Positions 19,157-29,288 of a stretch of 64,000 nucleotides of DNA are shown here, in pieces; positions within the stretch are counted from its first letter, which is position 1, and every line of letters begins with the position of its first letter. Under the pieces are notes generated by a model. That model searched no databases. It was given only the letters and a program-made list of their open reading frames with translations, and was not told the origin of the DNA. A program made the position numbers and the translations under genes. The stretch comes from Streptomyces endophytica. Lineage in GTDB: Bacteria; Actinomycetota; Actinomycetes; Streptomycetales; Streptomycetaceae. Location: positions 2,480,001 to 2,544,000 of the forward strand of contig NZ_CP110636.1 in NCBI RefSeq assembly GCF_026153355.1, given 5' to 3'.

Positions 19157-19395
19157 TCCCCCAGTTGGGATTCCCCGGAGACTCTCGGTAAGCAGTCGGT
19201 CGGCGGGCACCTGCCCCCTTTTCCCGTAGGGTAGAGGGGTTTGGGTGTCCCGCCGCCCGAGACCGACCGCGGGCCGAGCCCGCATAACGTCGCTTACTAC
19301 GCCGTAGGTCCCCGCGCCGCACCCGTCCCGACCTTGATCGGGGAGAGGGATGGCGCACATAGGAAACCCCGGCGAGAGAGGCCGAAGGCCAATTC
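19157..19395 (+). promoter_or_regulatory. rpsN-rpsH intergenic region
   Basis: A 239-bp gap inside an otherwise compact operon. It contains TAGGGTAGA near 19230, a possible -10 zone without a clear -35, and the hairpin GCGGGC-CGA-GCCCGC at 19269-19283. An internal promoter for the rpsH-secY part is plausible; no open frame looks real. Confidence 0.4.
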
Positions 19396-19794
19396 ATGAC
19401 CATGACTGACCCCATCGCAGACATGCTGACCCGTCTGCGGAACGCGAACTCGGCGTACCACGACACCGTCGTGATGCCGCACAGCAAGATCAAGTCGCAC
19501 ATCGCGGAGATCCTCCAGCAGGAGGGTTACATCACCGGCTGGCGCGTCGAGGACGCCGAGGTTGGCAAGAACCTCGTCCTCGAGCTGAAGTTCGGCCCGA
19601 ACCGCGAGCGCTCGATCGCCGGCATCAAGCGGATCTCGAAGCCGGGCCTCCGGGTCTACGCAAAGTCCACCAACCTGCCGAAGGTCCTCGGCGGCCTGGG
19701 CGTGGCGATCATCTCCACGTCCCACGGTCTCCTGACCGGTCAGCAGGCCAGCAAGAAGGGCGTGGGTGGGGAAGTCCTCGCCTACGTCTGGTAA
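19396..19794 (+). CDS. rpsH: 30S ribosomal protein S8
   Basis: Central-domain 16S rRNA binder and, in enterics, the spc-operon repressor; 132 residues. It begins [20 protein letters not shown]; two ATGs lie in frame (19396 and 19402). It ends GGEVLAYVW as normal for S8. Confidence 0.97.
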   Translation: MTMTDPIADMLTRLRNANSAYHDTVVMPHSKIKSHIAEILQQEGYITGWRVEDAEVGKNLVLELKFGPNRERSIAGIKRISKPGLRVYAKSTNLPKVLGGLGVAIISTSHGLLTGQQASKKGVGGEVLAYVW

Positions 19795-19816
19795 CCCGGG
19801 AACGGAGGAAGAGCTA

Positions 19817-20356
19817 ATGTCGCGCATTGGCAAGCTGCCCATCCAGGTTCCCGCTGGCGTGGACGTCACCATCGAGGGCCGCACGGTCAACGTGAAGGGT
19901 CCCAAGGGTTCCCTTTCGCACACCGTCGCGGCTCCCATCGAGGTCGCCAAGGGTGAGGACGGCGTCATCAACGTCACCCGCCCGAACGACGAGCGTCAGA
20001 ACAAGGCCCTGCACGGCCTGTCCCGCACGCTGGTGGCGAACATGATCACCGGCGTGACCCAGGGGTACAGCAAGGCGCTCGAGATCAGCGGTGTCGGTTA
20101 CCGCGTCCAGGCGAAGGGCTCCAACCTGGAGTTCTCCCTGGGCTACAGCCACCCGATCCTGATCGAGGCCCCCGAGGGCATCTCGTTCAAGGTCGAGTCC
20201 CCGACCAAGCTCAGCGTCGAGGGCATCGACAAGCAGAAGGTCGGCGAGGTGGCGGCGAACATCCGCAAGCTGCGCAAGCCTGACCCGTACAAGGCCAAGG
20301 GCGTCAAGTACGCCGGCGAGGTCATCCGCCGCAAGGTCGGAAAGGCTGGTAAGTAA
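19817..20356 (+). CDS. rplF: 50S ribosomal protein L6
   Basis: Protein at the base of the L7/L12 stalk; 179 residues, start ATG with GGAGGAAGAG upstream ([17 protein letters not shown]). The signature [14 protein letters not shown] lies near the C-terminus. Four bases before rplR. Confidence 0.98.
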   Translation: MSRIGKLPIQVPAGVDVTIEGRTVNVKGPKGSLSHTVAAPIEVAKGEDGVINVTRPNDERQNKALHGLSRTLVANMITGVTQGYSKALEISGVGYRVQAKGSNLEFSLGYSHPILIEAPEGISFKVESPTKLSVEGIDKQKVGEVAANIRKLRKPDPYKAKGVKYAGEVIRRKVGKAGK

Positions 20357-20359
20357 GCC

Positions 20360-20743
20360 ATGGCATACGGTGTGAAGATCGCTAAGGGCAACGCGTACAA
20401 GCGCGCCGCCGCCAAGCGTCGCCACATCCGCATCCGTAAGCGGATTTCGGGTACCCCGGAGCGTCCGCGTCTGGTCGTGACGCGGTCCAACCGCGGCATC
20501 ACCGCTCAGGTCATCGACGACATCCAGGGTCACACCCTGGCGTCGGCGTCGAGCCTGGACGCGTCCATCCGTGGTGGCGAGGGCGACAAGAGCGCCCAGG
20601 CCCAGAAGGTCGGCGCCCTGGTTGCCGAGCGTGCCAAGGCCGCCGGTGTCGAGGCCGTCGTGTTCGACCGTGGTGGCAAGCAGTACGCCGGGCGGATTGC
20701 CGCTCTGGCCGACGCCGCCCGCGAAGCCGGGCTGAAGTTCTAA
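20360..20743 (+). CDS. rplR: 50S ribosomal protein L18
   Basis: 5S rRNA-binding protein; 127 residues. Arg/Lys-rich N-terminus, core [20 protein letters not shown] and C-terminal [11 protein letters not shown] are typical. Follows rplF directly. Confidence 0.98.
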   Translation: MAYGVKIAKGNAYKRAAAKRRHIRIRKRISGTPERPRLVVTRSNRGITAQVIDDIQGHTLASASSLDASIRGGEGDKSAQAQKVGALVAERAKAAGVEAVVFDRGGKQYAGRIAALADAAREAGLKF

Positions 20744-20790
20744 AGCCCCGGTTCCGGAGCTAGCGGACGTAACAGAGAGAGGTAAATCCA

Positions 20791-21393
20791 ATGGCTGGAC
20801 CCCAGCGCCGCGGCAGCGGTGCCGGTGGCGGCGAGCGGCGGGACCGGAAGGGTCGCGACGGTGGCGCTGCCGCCGAGAAGACCGCGTACGTTGAGCGCGT
20901 AGTCGCGATCAACCGCGTCGCCAAGGTTGTCAAGGGTGGTCGTCGCTTCAGCTTCACTGCGCTGGTCGTGGTGGGCGACGGTGACGGCACCGTGGGTGTC
21001 GGTTACGGCAAGGCCAAGGAAGTTCCGGCTGCCATCGCCAAGGGCGTGGAAGAGGCCAAGAAGAACTTCTTCAAGGTTCCCCGTATCCAGGGCACCATCC
21101 CGCACCCCATCCAGGGCGAGAAGGCCGCGGGCGTCGTCCTGCTCAAGCCGGCTTCCCCCGGTACCGGTGTGATCGCCGGTGGCCCCGTGCGCGCCGTCCT
21201 GGAGTGCGCGGGCATCCACGACGTGCTGAGCAAGTCGCTCGGTTCGTCGAACCCGATCAACATCGTGCACGCCACGGTGACCGCGCTTCAGGGCCTGCAG
21301 CGCCCCGAGGAGATCGCGGCCCGTCGTGGCCTGCCGCTGGAGGACGTGGCTCCCGCCGCTCTGCTGCGGGCGCGTGCAGGGGTGAGCGCGTAA
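20791..21393 (+). CDS. rpsE: 30S ribosomal protein S5
   Basis: Accuracy-centre protein; 200 residues. A Gly/Arg-rich N-terminal extension precedes the double-stranded RNA-binding domain, with [20 protein letters not shown]. The start ATG follows AGAGAGGTAA. The stop overlaps rpmD by one base. Confidence 0.98.
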   Translation: MAGPQRRGSGAGGGERRDRKGRDGGAAAEKTAYVERVVAINRVAKVVKGGRRFSFTALVVVGDGDGTVGVGYGKAKEVPAAIAKGVEEAKKNFFKVPRIQGTIPHPIQGEKAAGVVLLKPASPGTGVIAGGPVRAVLECAGIHDVLSKSLGSSNPINIVHATVTALQGLQRPEEIAARRGLPLEDVAPAALLRARAGVSA

Positions 21394-21575
21394 TGGCTCG
21401 CCTGGAGATCACGCAGACCAAGTCCTACATCGGCAGCAAGCAGAACCACCGCGACACGCTGCGTTCGCTCGGCCTGAAGCGGCTGGGTGACGTGGTTGTC
21501 AAGGAGGACCGTCCCGAGTTCCGCGGCATGGTGCACACCGTCCGCCACCTCGTGTCGGTCAAGGAGGTCGACTGA
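21393..21575 (+). CDS. rpmD: 50S ribosomal protein L30
   Basis: 60-residue protein, [17 protein letters not shown] to HLVSVKEVD. Translationally coupled to rpsE (TAATG overlap); rplO starts two bases after its stop. Confidence 0.98.
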   Translation: MARLEITQTKSYIGSKQNHRDTLRSLGLKRLGDVVVKEDRPEFRGMVHTVRHLVSVKEVD

Positions 21576-21576
21576 C

Positions 21577-22031
21577 ATGGCGGAGCAGAACCCGCTGAAG
21601 GTCCACAACCTCCGGCCCGCCCGGGCGCCAAGACCGCCAAGACCCGTGTCGGTCGTGGTGAGGCGTCCAAGGGTAAGACCGCCGGTCGTGGTACCAAGGG
21701 CACCAAGGCCCGTTACCAGGTTCCGGAGCGCTTCGAGGGTGGGCAGATGCCCCTCCACATGCGCCTCCCGAAGCTGAAGGGCTTCAAGAACCCCGCCCAC
21801 AAGCAGTTCCAGGTCGTGAACCTGGACAAGCTGGCCGCGCTGTACCCGCAGGGTGGCGAGGTCACGGTGGCCGACCTGGTCGCCAAGGGCGCGGTGCGCA
21901 AGAACGAGCTCGTCAAGGTCCTGGGCCAGGGCGAGGTCTCCGTGGCGCTGCAGGTTTCGGTTGACGCCGTCTCCGGCTCCGCCAAGGAGAAGATCGCCGC
22001 CGCCGGCGGCACCGTCACCGAGCTCATCTGA
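21577..22031 (+). CDS. rplO: 50S ribosomal protein L15, one frame interruption
   Basis: Large-subunit assembly protein, intended length 151 residues. The N-terminus [15 protein letters not shown] reads in frame 1. From [20 protein letters not shown] onward the protein continues one frame back, so one base (probably a C of CCCC GGG) is missing near 21620. Because the product is normally required for good growth, a sequence error is the likeliest cause. It is followed by a terminator-like hairpin before secY. Confidence 0.96.
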
Positions 22032-22049
22032 GTTCGTTGGTTCAACTGA

Positions 22050-22081
22050 CCGGGGATGCCCATCGATTGGGGCATCCCCGG
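22050..22081 (+). terminator. Hairpin between rplO and secY
   Basis: Perfect 12-bp stem CCGGGGATGCCC / GGGCATCCCCGG with an 8-nt loop, 18 bp after rplO. It probably reduces read-through from the r-protein genes into secY-adk-map. The 178 bp between it and secY would hold a secY promoter, which I cannot pinpoint. Confidence 0.75.
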
Positions 22082-22259
22082 TTGGTCGTTCCACGGGGGT
22101 ACGGTCGCCGGTAAGGTGGCATGCACTGTTGTTTTCCGGGGCCAATGCCCCGGGCCCCCGCCGCGTGGGCCGCGCCCGCGCGGTTTCCGGCCGTTACGAA
22201 TTCATCGATCCTCAAGACCGTTACCTCCCGCCCGCGGGGCGGGGGGCGCAGGAGGCACC

Positions 22260-23573
22260 GTGCTCACCGCGTTCGCCCGAGCGTTCAAGACGCCCGACCT
22301 GCGCAAGAAGCTGCTGTTCACGTTGGGCATCATCGTGCTCTACCGGATCGGAGCGCACGTCCCGGTCCCTGGGGTGAACTACGCGAACGTCGAGACCTGC
22401 ATGAAGCAGGCCGGCGGCAACAGCGGGTTGTTCGCCCTGGTGAACATGTTCAGCGGTGGTGCGCTGCTGCAGATCACGATCTTCGCGCTGGGGATCATGC
22501 CGTACATCACGGCGAGCATCATCCTCCAGCTGCTGACCGTGGTCATCCCCAGGCTGGAGGCCCTCAAGAAAGAGGGGCAGTCGGGCCAGGGGAAGATCAC
22601 CCAGTACACCCGCTACCTGACCGTGGCGCTCGCGGTCCTGCAGGGCACCGGCCTGGTGGCCACCGCCCGCAGCGGCGCGCTCTTCCAGAGCTGCCCGGTC
22701 GCCAGCGAGATCGTGCCCAGCGACTCGATCTTCACCACCATCACGATGGTCATCTGCATGACCGCCGGCACCTGCCTGATCATGTGGCTCGGTGAGCTCG
22801 TCACCGACCGCGGCATCGGCAACGGCATGTCCATCCTGATGTTCATCTCGATCGCCGCCGGCTTCCCGGGCGCCCTGTGGCAGATCAAGCTCACCGGCAA
22901 GCTCGCGGACGGCTGGATCGAGTTCTTCTCGGTGATCGCGGTGGGCCTGGCGATGGTCGCGCTGGTGGTCTTCGTCGAGCAGGCCCAGCGGCGCATCCCG
23001 GTGCAGTACGCGAAGCGGATGATCGGCCGCCGGTCCTATGGCGGTACGTCCACGTACATCCCGCTCAAGGTGAATCAGGCGGGTGTGATTCCCGTCATCT
23101 TCGCGTCGTCGCTGCTCTACATTCCAGCCCTGGTTGCACAGTTCAGCGGGTCGAAGGCGGGATGGGCGACCTGGATCGCCACCAACTTCACCAAGGGAAA
23201 TCACCCAGTTTACATCGTTACGTACTTCCTGCTGATCGTCTTCTTCGCGTTCTTCTACGTCGCCATCAGCTTCAACCCCGAAGAAGTTGCCGACAACATG
23301 AAGAAGTATGGTGGCTTCATCCCGGGTATCCGGGCTGGTCGCCCGACGGCCGAGTACCTCAGCTACGTGCTCAATCGGATCACGTGGCCGGGCTCGCTGT
23401 ACCTGGGGCTGATCGCGCTCGTACCAACAGTGGCGTTGGTGCTGTTCAACGCGAACCAGAACTTCCCGTTCGGCGGGACGAGCATCCTCATCATCGTGGG
23501 TGTGGGCCTGGAGACCGTGAAGCAGATTGAGAGCCAGCTTCAGCAGCGCAACTACGAAGGGTTCCTCCGCTGA
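22260..23573 (+). CDS. secY: Preprotein translocase channel SecY
   Basis: Central pore of the Sec machinery in the cytoplasmic membrane. 437 residues with ten hydrophobic segments. GTG 22260 is selected since AGGAGGCACC precedes it and the protein then begins [20 protein letters not shown], the family N-terminus; the open frame runs further upstream without support. The PKRMxGRRSYGG-like loop ([20 protein letters not shown]) is the cytoplasmic ribosome/SecA contact. The stop overlaps adk. Confidence 0.97.
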   Translation: MLTAFARAFKTPDLRKKLLFTLGIIVLYRIGAHVPVPGVNYANVETCMKQAGGNSGLFALVNMFSGGALLQITIFALGIMPYITASIILQLLTVVIPRLEALKKEGQSGQGKITQYTRYLTVALAVLQGTGLVATARSGALFQSCPVASEIVPSDSIFTTITMVICMTAGTCLIMWLGELVTDRGIGNGMSILMFISIAAGFPGALWQIKLTGKLADGWIEFFSVIAVGLAMVALVVFVEQAQRRIPVQYAKRMIGRRSYGGTSTYIPLKVNQAGVIPVIFASSLLYIPALVAQFSGSKAGWATWIATNFTKGNHPVYIVTYFLLIVFFAFFYVAISFNPEEVADNMKKYGGFIPGIRAGRPTAEYLSYVLNRITWPGSLYLGLIALVPTVALVLFNANQNFPFGGTSILIIVGVGLETVKQIESQLQQRNYEGFLR

Positions 23574-24226
23574 TGCGAATCGTCCTCGTCGGGCCCCCGG
23601 GGGCCGGCAAGGGTACGCAGGCTGCGTACCTTGCCAAGAACCTCGCGATCCCGCACATCTCCACGGGGGACCTGTTCCGGGCCAACATCAGCCAGGGCAC
23701 CGACCTCGGCAAGAAGGCCAAGGCGTTCATGGACGCCGGTGAACTCGTCCCCGACGAGGTCACCATCGGCATGGCCCGCGACCGGATGAACCAGCCGGAC
23801 GCCACCGGCGGCTTCCTGCTGGACGGCTTCCCCCGCAACGTCTCGCAGGCCGAGGCGCTCGACGAGGCCCTCAAGGAGGACGGCGTCACGCTCGACGCGG
23901 TCCTGGACCTGGAGGTCCCGGAGGAAGAGGTGGTCAAGCGCATCGCCGGCCGCCGCATCTGCCGCAACGACTCCAGCCACGTCTTCCACGTGTCCTACAG
24001 CGCGCCGAAGCAGGAAGGCGTCTGCGACGTCTGCGGCGGCGAGCTGTACCAGCGCGACGACGACAGCGAGGCGACCGTCCGCAAGCGGCTGGAGGTCTAC
24101 CACACGCAGACCGAGCCGATCATCGACTACTACAAGGCCCAGGACCTGGTCGTGACCATCCCGGCACTCGGGAAGGTCGAAGAGGTCACGGAGCGCGCGA
24201 TGGCCGCGCTCCAGGGCGGCAAGTAG
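23573..24226 (+). CDS. adk: Adenylate kinase
   Basis: Converts ATP + AMP to 2 ADP in the cytosol; 217 residues. P-loop [11 protein letters not shown] (7-17), AMP-binding DGFPRN and a long-form LID. The LID has cysteines C-RND...CDVC rather than a full C4 set, so zinc binding may be incomplete. Coupled to secY by a one-base overlap, a linkage seen across bacteria. Confidence 0.98.
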   Translation: MRIVLVGPPGAGKGTQAAYLAKNLAIPHISTGDLFRANISQGTDLGKKAKAFMDAGELVPDEVTIGMARDRMNQPDATGGFLLDGFPRNVSQAEALDEALKEDGVTLDAVLDLEVPEEEVVKRIAGRRICRNDSSHVFHVSYSAPKQEGVCDVCGGELYQRDDDSEATVRKRLEVYHTQTEPIIDYYKAQDLVVTIPALGKVEEVTERAMAALQGGK

Positions 24227-24237
24227 CCGACAGCTTC

Positions 24238-24276
24238 GTACGGCCGCGGTGTCCAGCACGGGCACCGCGGCCGTAC
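24238..24276 (+). terminator. Hairpin between adk and map
   Basis: 14-bp stem GTACGGCCGCGGTG / CACCGCGGCCGTAC with an 11-nt loop, 12 bp after adk. Confidence 0.7.
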
Positions 24277-24326
24277 TGTTGGTCGGGTACGACGGACACA
24301 GCACGGACGGAAGGGCGTAAGCCGCG

Positions 24327-25163
24327 ATGGTGGAGATCAAGACCCCCGAGCAGATCGCGAAGATGCGCGAGGCGGGGCTGGTGGTCGCCGCCATCCACGC
24401 CGCGACCCGGGAGGTCGCGGTGCCGGGCGCCACGACCAAGGACCTGGACGACGCGGCGCGCAAGGTGCTCGCGGAGCACGGCGCGAAGTCGAACTTCCTC
24501 GGCTACGGCGGCTTCCCGGCGACGATCTGCACCTCGGTGAACGACGTCGTGGTCCACGGCATCCCGGACACCGACACCGTCCTCGCGAACGGCGACATCA
24601 TCTCCATCGACTGCGGCGCGATCGTCGACGGCTGGCACGGTGACGCCGCGTACACCGCGTTCGTCGGCTCCGGTCACTCCGCGGAGCTGATCGAGCTCAG
24701 CCGGGTCACCGAGGGCTCGATGTGGGCGGGCATCGCCGCGGTCGCCAAGGGCAACCGGCTGGTCGACATCTCCAAGGCGATCGAGGGCTACATCCGCCGC
24801 CAGCCCCGCCCGGCCGGCGGCAAGTACGGCATCGTCGAGGACTACGGCGGCCACGGCATCGGCTCGCAGATGCACATGGACCCGCACCTGCTGAACTACG
24901 TCGACCGCAAGCGCGGCCGCGGCCCCAAGCTGGTGCCCGGTTTCTGCATCGCGATCGAGCCGATGGTGAACCTCGGCACCCCGAAGACCCACGTCCTTGA
25001 AGACGACTGGACCGTGAAGTCGAACGACGGCAGCTGGTCCTCGCACTGGGAGCACTCGGTCGCGCTGACCGAGCAGGGCCCGCTCGTGCTGACCGCGCCC
25101 GACGGCGGCAAGGCCAGGCTCGCGGAGCTCGGGATCACCGCCGCGCCGGACCCGCTGGCGTAA
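24327..25163 (+). CDS. map: Methionine aminopeptidase, type I
   Basis: Removes the initiator methionine from nascent proteins. 278 residues; the dinuclear metal ligands are visible in SIDCGAIVDGWHGDAAYT (two Asp), GHGIGSQMH (His), CIAIEPM (Glu) and the C-terminal Glu of WEHSVALTE. The ATG follows GGAAGGGCG. Located between adk and infA as in most actinobacteria. Confidence 0.97.
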   Translation: MVEIKTPEQIAKMREAGLVVAAIHAATREVAVPGATTKDLDDAARKVLAEHGAKSNFLGYGGFPATICTSVNDVVVHGIPDTDTVLANGDIISIDCGAIVDGWHGDAAYTAFVGSGHSAELIELSRVTEGSMWAGIAAVAKGNRLVDISKAIEGYIRRQPRPAGGKYGIVEDYGGHGIGSQMHMDPHLLNYVDRKRGRGPKLVPGFCIAIEPMVNLGTPKTHVLEDDWTVKSNDGSWSSHWEHSVALTEQGPLVLTAPDGGKARLAELGITAAPDPLA

Positions 25164-25334
25164 GGATCACCCGGCATGGGCAATAATCCTGGATTCGTCT
25201 TTTCCCGGGCCCTGACGTAGACTGACGCGTCGGCTCTCGTGCATCCGTATGCCCGTAACGGGGTGTGGACGCATCGCAGGTGTTTCACCTGCGAATGACA
25301 GCCGCCAAAAGGTAGCCGATTCGAAGGGCGAAGC
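25164..25334 (+). promoter_or_regulatory. infA upstream region
   Basis: Holds TAGACT (about 25217) as a plausible -10, with TTCGTC some 18 bp before it, then the perfect hairpin TCGCAGGTG-TTT-CACCTGCGA at 25274-25294 in the presumed leader. GAAGGGCGA is the infA ribosome binding site. Promoter assignment is tentative. Confidence 0.5.
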
Positions 25335-25556
25335 GTGGCCAAGAAGCAAGGTGCCATCGAAATCGAGGGCACCGTGATCGAGTCCCTCCCGAACGCGATG
25401 TTCAAGGTGGAGCTTCAGAACGGTCACAAGGTCCTCGCGCACATCAGCGGCAAGATGCGGATGCACTACATCCGTATCCTTCCGGATGACCGGGTCGTCG
25501 TGGAGCTCTCTCCCTACGACCTGACGCGTGGCCGGATCGTCTACCGCTACAAGTAG
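25335..25556 (+). CDS. infA: Translation initiation factor IF-1
   Basis: 73-residue OB-fold factor that occupies the ribosomal A site during initiation. GTG start; [21 protein letters not shown] to [13 protein letters not shown] is the complete family length. Confidence 0.98.
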   Translation: MAKKQGAIEIEGTVIESLPNAMFKVELQNGHKVLAHISGKMRMHYIRILPDDRVVVELSPYDLTRGRIVYRYK

Positions 25557-25616
25557 ATCTTGTCGGCACCCCGCTCCCGTGGGGTGACGGCACTGACCCG
25601 GAGAACCTCACATCCC

Positions 25617-25730
25617 ATGAAGGTCAAGCCGAGCGTCAAGAAGATCTGCGACAAGTGCAAGGTGATCCGCCGCCACGGCCGGGTCATGGTCATCTGCGAC
25701 AACCTGCGCCACAAGCAGCGCCAGGGCTGA
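25617..25730 (+). CDS. rpmJ: 50S ribosomal protein L36
   Basis: 37-residue protein, [19 protein letters not shown] through [10 protein letters not shown]11, C14, C27 and H32 form the zinc site, so this is the zinc-dependent form. Sixty bases after infA. Confidence 0.97.
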   Translation: MKVKPSVKKICDKCKVIRRHGRVMVICDNLRHKQRQG

Positions 25731-25929
25731 CGCACGCCGACCACCTGCAATTTCGCAGTTCGCGCGACGCAAGCACCACACGTTCATACGCAGTCACCCG
25801 ACCCCCCGCACCAGCGGCGTGGGGACGACACCCCCGGCTCGGAGGCCGGGGACCCGGCTCGTAATTCTGCAGAGTCTTACGGGAACGGTGCTGCGGAAGA
25901 CCTCCGAATAGCCATCAGGAGCCACATCA
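25731..25929 (+). promoter_or_regulatory. rpmJ-rpsM intergenic region
   Basis: 199 bp without a gene. The GC-rich block at ~25831-25857 (CCCCCGGCTCGGAGGCCGGGG) can fold into a hairpin. AGGAGCC at 25918-25924 is the rpsM ribosome binding site. No promoter hexamers are convincing. Confidence 0.4.
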
Positions 25930-26310
25930 ATGGCACGCCTCGCAGGCGTTGATCTCCCGCGCGAAAAGCGTGTGGAGGTCGCCCTCACCTACGTCTTCGG
26001 TATCGGGCGGACGCTCTCGCAGCAGACCCTCGCCGCCACCGGCGTGAACCCGAACACCCGGGTCCGCGACCTGGCCGAGGAAGACCTCGTCAAGATCCGC
26101 GAGTACGTCGACAACAACCTCAAGACCGAGGGTGACCTCCGTCGCGAGATCCAGGCCGACATCCGCCGCAAGGTCGAGATCGGCTGCTACCAGGGTCTGC
26201 GTCACCGTCGCGGTCTGCCGGTGCACGGCCAGCGCACCAGCACGAACGCCCGTACCCGCAAGGGTCCGCGTCGCGCGATCGCCGGCAAGAAGAAGCCGGG
26301 CAAGAAGTAG
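25930..26310 (+). CDS. rpsM: 30S ribosomal protein S13
   Basis: Head protein forming intersubunit bridges; 126 residues. Helix-two-turn-helix core with [14 protein letters not shown] and the basic tail [19 protein letters not shown]. First gene of the alpha set. Confidence 0.98.
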   Translation: MARLAGVDLPREKRVEVALTYVFGIGRTLSQQTLAATGVNPNTRVRDLAEEDLVKIREYVDNNLKTEGDLRREIQADIRRKVEIGCYQGLRHRRGLPVHGQRTSTNARTRKGPRRAIAGKKKPGKK

Positions 26311-26374
26311 TCCTCAGCAGGACGCTTACCAGCGGTCTTCGCTGTAGGACCGACCACCTCCACGGGAGATTTGA

Positions 26375-26779
26375 ATGCCTCCGAAGGGCCGTACGGCCGG
26401 CGCCAAGAAGGTGCGCCGCAAGGAGAAGAAGAACGTCGCCCACGGGCACGCTCACATCAAGAGCACGTTCAACAACACGATCGTTTCGATCACCGACCCG
26501 ACCGGGAACGTGATCTCTTGGGCCTCTGCCGGCCACGTCGGCTTCAAGGGCTCGCGCAAGTCCACCCCCTTCGCCGCGCAGATGGCCGCCGAGTCGGCCG
26601 CCCGCCGCGCGCAGGAGCACGGCATGCGCAAGGTTGACGTCTTCGTCAAGGGTCCCGGCTCCGGCCGTGAGACCGCGATCCGCTCGCTCCAGGCCACCGG
26701 CCTGGAGGTCGGCTCGATCCAGGACGTCACCCCCACCCCGCACAACGGATGCCGCCCGCCCAAGCGTCGCCGCGTCTGA
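26375..26779 (+). CDS. rpsK: 30S ribosomal protein S11
   Basis: Platform protein near the mRNA exit; 134 residues. [20 protein letters not shown] and the C-terminal [16 protein letters not shown] are family signatures. Confidence 0.98.
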   Translation: MPPKGRTAGAKKVRRKEKKNVAHGHAHIKSTFNNTIVSITDPTGNVISWASAGHVGFKGSRKSTPFAAQMAAESAARRAQEHGMRKVDVFVKGPGSGRETAIRSLQATGLEVGSIQDVTPTPHNGCRPPKRRRV

Positions 26780-26806
26780 CCCACTGAAGTAGGAGACAAC
26801 TAGACA

Positions 26807-27433
26807 ATGGCGCGTTACACCGGGGCCGACTGCAAGCGTTGCCGTCGGGAGAAGCAGAAGCTCTTCCTCAAGGGGAGCAAGTGCGAGAGCGCGAAGTGCC
26901 CGATCGAGATCCGTCCTTACCCCCCGGGTGAGCACGGTCGCGGGCGCACCAAGGACAGCGAGTACCTGCTCCAGCTTCGTGAGAAGCAGAAGTGCAGCCG
27001 CATCTACGGTGTCCTTGAGAAGCAGTTCGTGAACTACTACAAGGAAGCGAACCAGAAGACCGGCAAGACCGGTGAGAACCTTCTGCGCATCCTTGAGACC
27101 CGCCTCGACAACGTGGTCTACCGGGCCGGCTTCGCCAAGTCCCGCGACCACGCCCGTCAGCTGGTCCGTCACGGACACATCGTCGTCAACGGCCGCAAGA
27201 CCGACATCCCGTCGGCCCGCGTCGCCGTGAACGACATCATCGAGGTCCGCGAGGGCTCTCGGAACCTGACCCCCTTCGAGGTGGCCAAGGCCGAGGCCGG
27301 CGAGAAGACCGTTCCGGCGTGGCTGGAGGCGATCCCCTCGCAGCTGCGGATCCTCGTGCACAGCCTGCCCGAGCGCCAGGTGATCGACACCCAGGTGCAG
27401 GAGCAGCTGATCGTCGAGCTCTACTCGAAGTAA
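26807..27433 (+). CDS. rpsD: 30S ribosomal protein S4, zinc-binding form
   Basis: 16S rRNA assembly initiator. 208 residues with an N-terminal zinc site C9, C12, C26, C31 and the S4 RNA-binding fold RLDNVVYRAGFAKSRDHARQ. In enterics S4 controls the alpha operon; the two hairpins before rpoA are a possible target but this is inference. Confidence 0.98.
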   Translation: MARYTGADCKRCRREKQKLFLKGSKCESAKCPIEIRPYPPGEHGRGRTKDSEYLLQLREKQKCSRIYGVLEKQFVNYYKEANQKTGKTGENLLRILETRLDNVVYRAGFAKSRDHARQLVRHGHIVVNGRKTDIPSARVAVNDIIEVREGSRNLTPFEVAKAEAGEKTVPAWLEAIPSQLRILVHSLPERQVIDTQVQEQLIVELYSK

Positions 27434-27440
27434 GGCTCGT

Positions 27441-27505
27441 CGGCCCCCGTCACGTCGGGGGCCGGTGGGTGTGGGCGGTACGGGGCCTTGTGCGTCGTAC
27501 CGCCC
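27441..27505 (+). promoter_or_regulatory. Two hairpins between rpsD and rpoA
   Basis: Stem 1: CGGCCCCCG / CGGGGGCCG (27441-27464). Stem 2: GGGCGGTACG / CGTACCGCCC (27473-27505), both perfect. They lie 8 and 40 bp after rpsD and ~60 bp before rpoA, so they may set the rpoA-to-r-protein ratio by partial termination. Confidence 0.65.
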
Positions 27506-27566
27506 GTACCCTTGTCAGTACAGCGGGCGTCAAATAGCGGGCGCCCACGACTGAAGGACCAAAAAC

Positions 27567-28589
27567 ATGCTGATCGCTCAGCGTCCCTCCCTGACCGAAG
27601 AGGTCGTCGACGAATACCGCTCCCGGTTCGTGATCGAGCCGCTGGAGCCGGGCTTCGGCTACACCCTCGGCAACTCCCTGCGTCGTACGCTCCTCTCCTC
27701 GATCCCGGGTGCGGCGGTCACGTCCATCCGCATCGACGGCGTTCTGCACGAGTTCACCACCGTGCCGGGCGTCAAGGAGGACGTCACCGACCTCATCCTC
27801 AACATCAAGCAGCTGGTCGTCTCCTCCGAGCACGACGAGCCGGTCGTGATGTACCTGCGCAAGCAGGGCCCGGGCCTCGTGACCGCCGCGGACATCGCGC
27901 CGCCGGCCGGTGTCGAGGTGCACAACCCCGACCTGGTCCTCGCCACGCTCAACGGCAAGGGCAAGCTGGAGATGGAGCTGACCGTCGAGCGCGGTCGCGG
28001 CTACGTCTCCGCCGTGCAGAACAAGCAGGTGGGCCAGGAGATCGGCCGCATCCCGGTCGACTCCATCTACAGCCCGGTGCTCAAGGTCACGTACAAGGTC
28101 GAGGCGACCCGTGTCGAGCAGCGCACCGACTTCGACAAGCTGATCGTCGACGTCGAGACCAAGCAGGCGATGCGTCCCCGTGACGCCATGGCCTCCGCCG
28201 GTAAGACCCTGGTCGAGCTGTTCGGTCTCGCCCGCGAGCTGAACATCGACGCCGAGGGCATCGACATGGGCCCGTCCCCCACGGACGCCGCCCTGGCCGC
28301 CGACCTGGCGCTGCCGATCGAGGAGCTGGAGCTCACCGTCCGCTCCTACAACTGCCTCAAGCGCGAGGGCATCCACTCCGTGGGTGAGCTCGTCGCCCGC
28401 TCCGAGGCGGACCTGCTGGACATCCGCAACTTCGGTGCGAAGTCCATCGACGAGGTCAAGGCGAAGCTGGCCGGCATGGGCCTGGCCCTCAAGGACAGCC
28501 CGCCCGGATTCGACCCGACCGCCGCTGCCGACGCCTTCGGCGCCGACGACGACGCGGACGCCGGGTTCGTGGAGACCGAGCAGTACTGA
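27567..28589 (+). CDS. rpoA: RNA polymerase alpha subunit
   Basis: Assembly platform of RNA polymerase; 340 residues. N-terminal dimerisation domain ([20 protein letters not shown] at ~28-47) and a C-terminal HhH domain ([20 protein letters not shown]) that binds UP elements and activators, then an acidic tail [14 protein letters not shown]. Confidence 0.98.
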   Translation: MLIAQRPSLTEEVVDEYRSRFVIEPLEPGFGYTLGNSLRRTLLSSIPGAAVTSIRIDGVLHEFTTVPGVKEDVTDLILNIKQLVVSSEHDEPVVMYLRKQGPGLVTAADIAPPAGVEVHNPDLVLATLNGKGKLEMELTVERGRGYVSAVQNKQVGQEIGRIPVDSIYSPVLKVTYKVEATRVEQRTDFDKLIVDVETKQAMRPRDAMASAGKTLVELFGLARELNIDAEGIDMGPSPTDAALAADLALPIEELELTVRSYNCLKREGIHSVGELVARSEADLLDIRNFGAKSIDEVKAKLAGMGLALKDSPPGFDPTAAADAFGADDDADAGFVETEQY

Positions 28590-28596
28590 GTTCGAC

Positions 28597-28633
28597 CGGC
28601 AGGGGTCCGGGAGCCTTTCCCGGGCCCTTGCCG
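28597..28633 (+). terminator. Terminator-like hairpin between rpoA and rplQ
   Basis: 16-bp stem with two G-T pairs (28597-28612 with 28618-28633), eight bases after the rpoA stop. rplQ lies 84 bp further on, so it is probably a partial terminator. Confidence 0.75.
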
Positions 28634-28717
28634 TGTGCATCTTCCACGGGGCGGCCGCCTCGTGGGAACTGACACCGGTACCTGATACGGCCGGTGCAGC
28701 AATGAAGGAGATACACC

Positions 28718-29200
28718 ATGCCGAAGCCCGCCAAGGGTGCCCGTCTGGGCGGCAGCGCTGCGCACGAGCGTGCCATGCTGCGCAACCTGGCCACCAACCT
28801 CTTCGAGCACGGCCGCATCACGACGACCGAGGCCAAGGCCCGCCGTCTGCGTCCGTACGCGGAGCGTCTGGTGACCAAGGCGAAGAAGGGCGACCTTCAC
28901 AACCGCCGTCAGGTCATGCAGCTGATCTCGGACAAGAGCGTCGTGCACACGCTCTTCACGGAGATCGCGCCGCGGTTCGCGGAGCGTCCGGGTGGCTACA
29001 CCCGTATCACCAAGATCGGCAACCGTCGTGGCGACAACGCCCCGATGGCCGTCATCGAGCTGGTCGAGGGCGAGATCGCCAAGAAGGCGACCGTCGCCGA
29101 GGCCGAGGCCGCGACCAAGCGCGCGGTGAAGGAAGCCGATGAGGCCGCGGCGACCGAGGCTCCGGCCGAGGCGCCCGCCGAGGAGTCCAAGGACGCCTGA
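28718..29200 (+). CDS. rplQ: 50S ribosomal protein L17
   Basis: Protein at the tunnel exit; 160 residues. Core [20 protein letters not shown] to [10 protein letters not shown], followed by an Ala/Glu-rich tail (~residues 118-160), usual in actinobacteria. AAGGAGATA ribosome binding site. Confidence 0.98.
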   Translation: MPKPAKGARLGGSAAHERAMLRNLATNLFEHGRITTTEAKARRLRPYAERLVTKAKKGDLHNRRQVMQLISDKSVVHTLFTEIAPRFAERPGGYTRITKIGNRRGDNAPMAVIELVEGEIAKKATVAEAEAATKRAVKEADEAAATEAPAEAPAEESKDA

Positions 29201-29216
29201 GGTTGACCTCGCGTGA

Positions 29217-29246
29217 AGCGGGTCCGTCCGAGAGGGCGGGCCCGCT
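29217..29246 (+). terminator. Terminator after rplQ
   Basis: 13-bp stem AGCGGGTCCGTCC / GGGCGGGCCCGCT with a GAGA loop and a short TTTCGCGTCTTT tail, 17 bp after the rplQ stop. Confidence 0.8.
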
Positions 29247-29288
29247 TTCGCGTCTTTCCCAAGGGATCTGCCCTGAGAGGATCTCCCC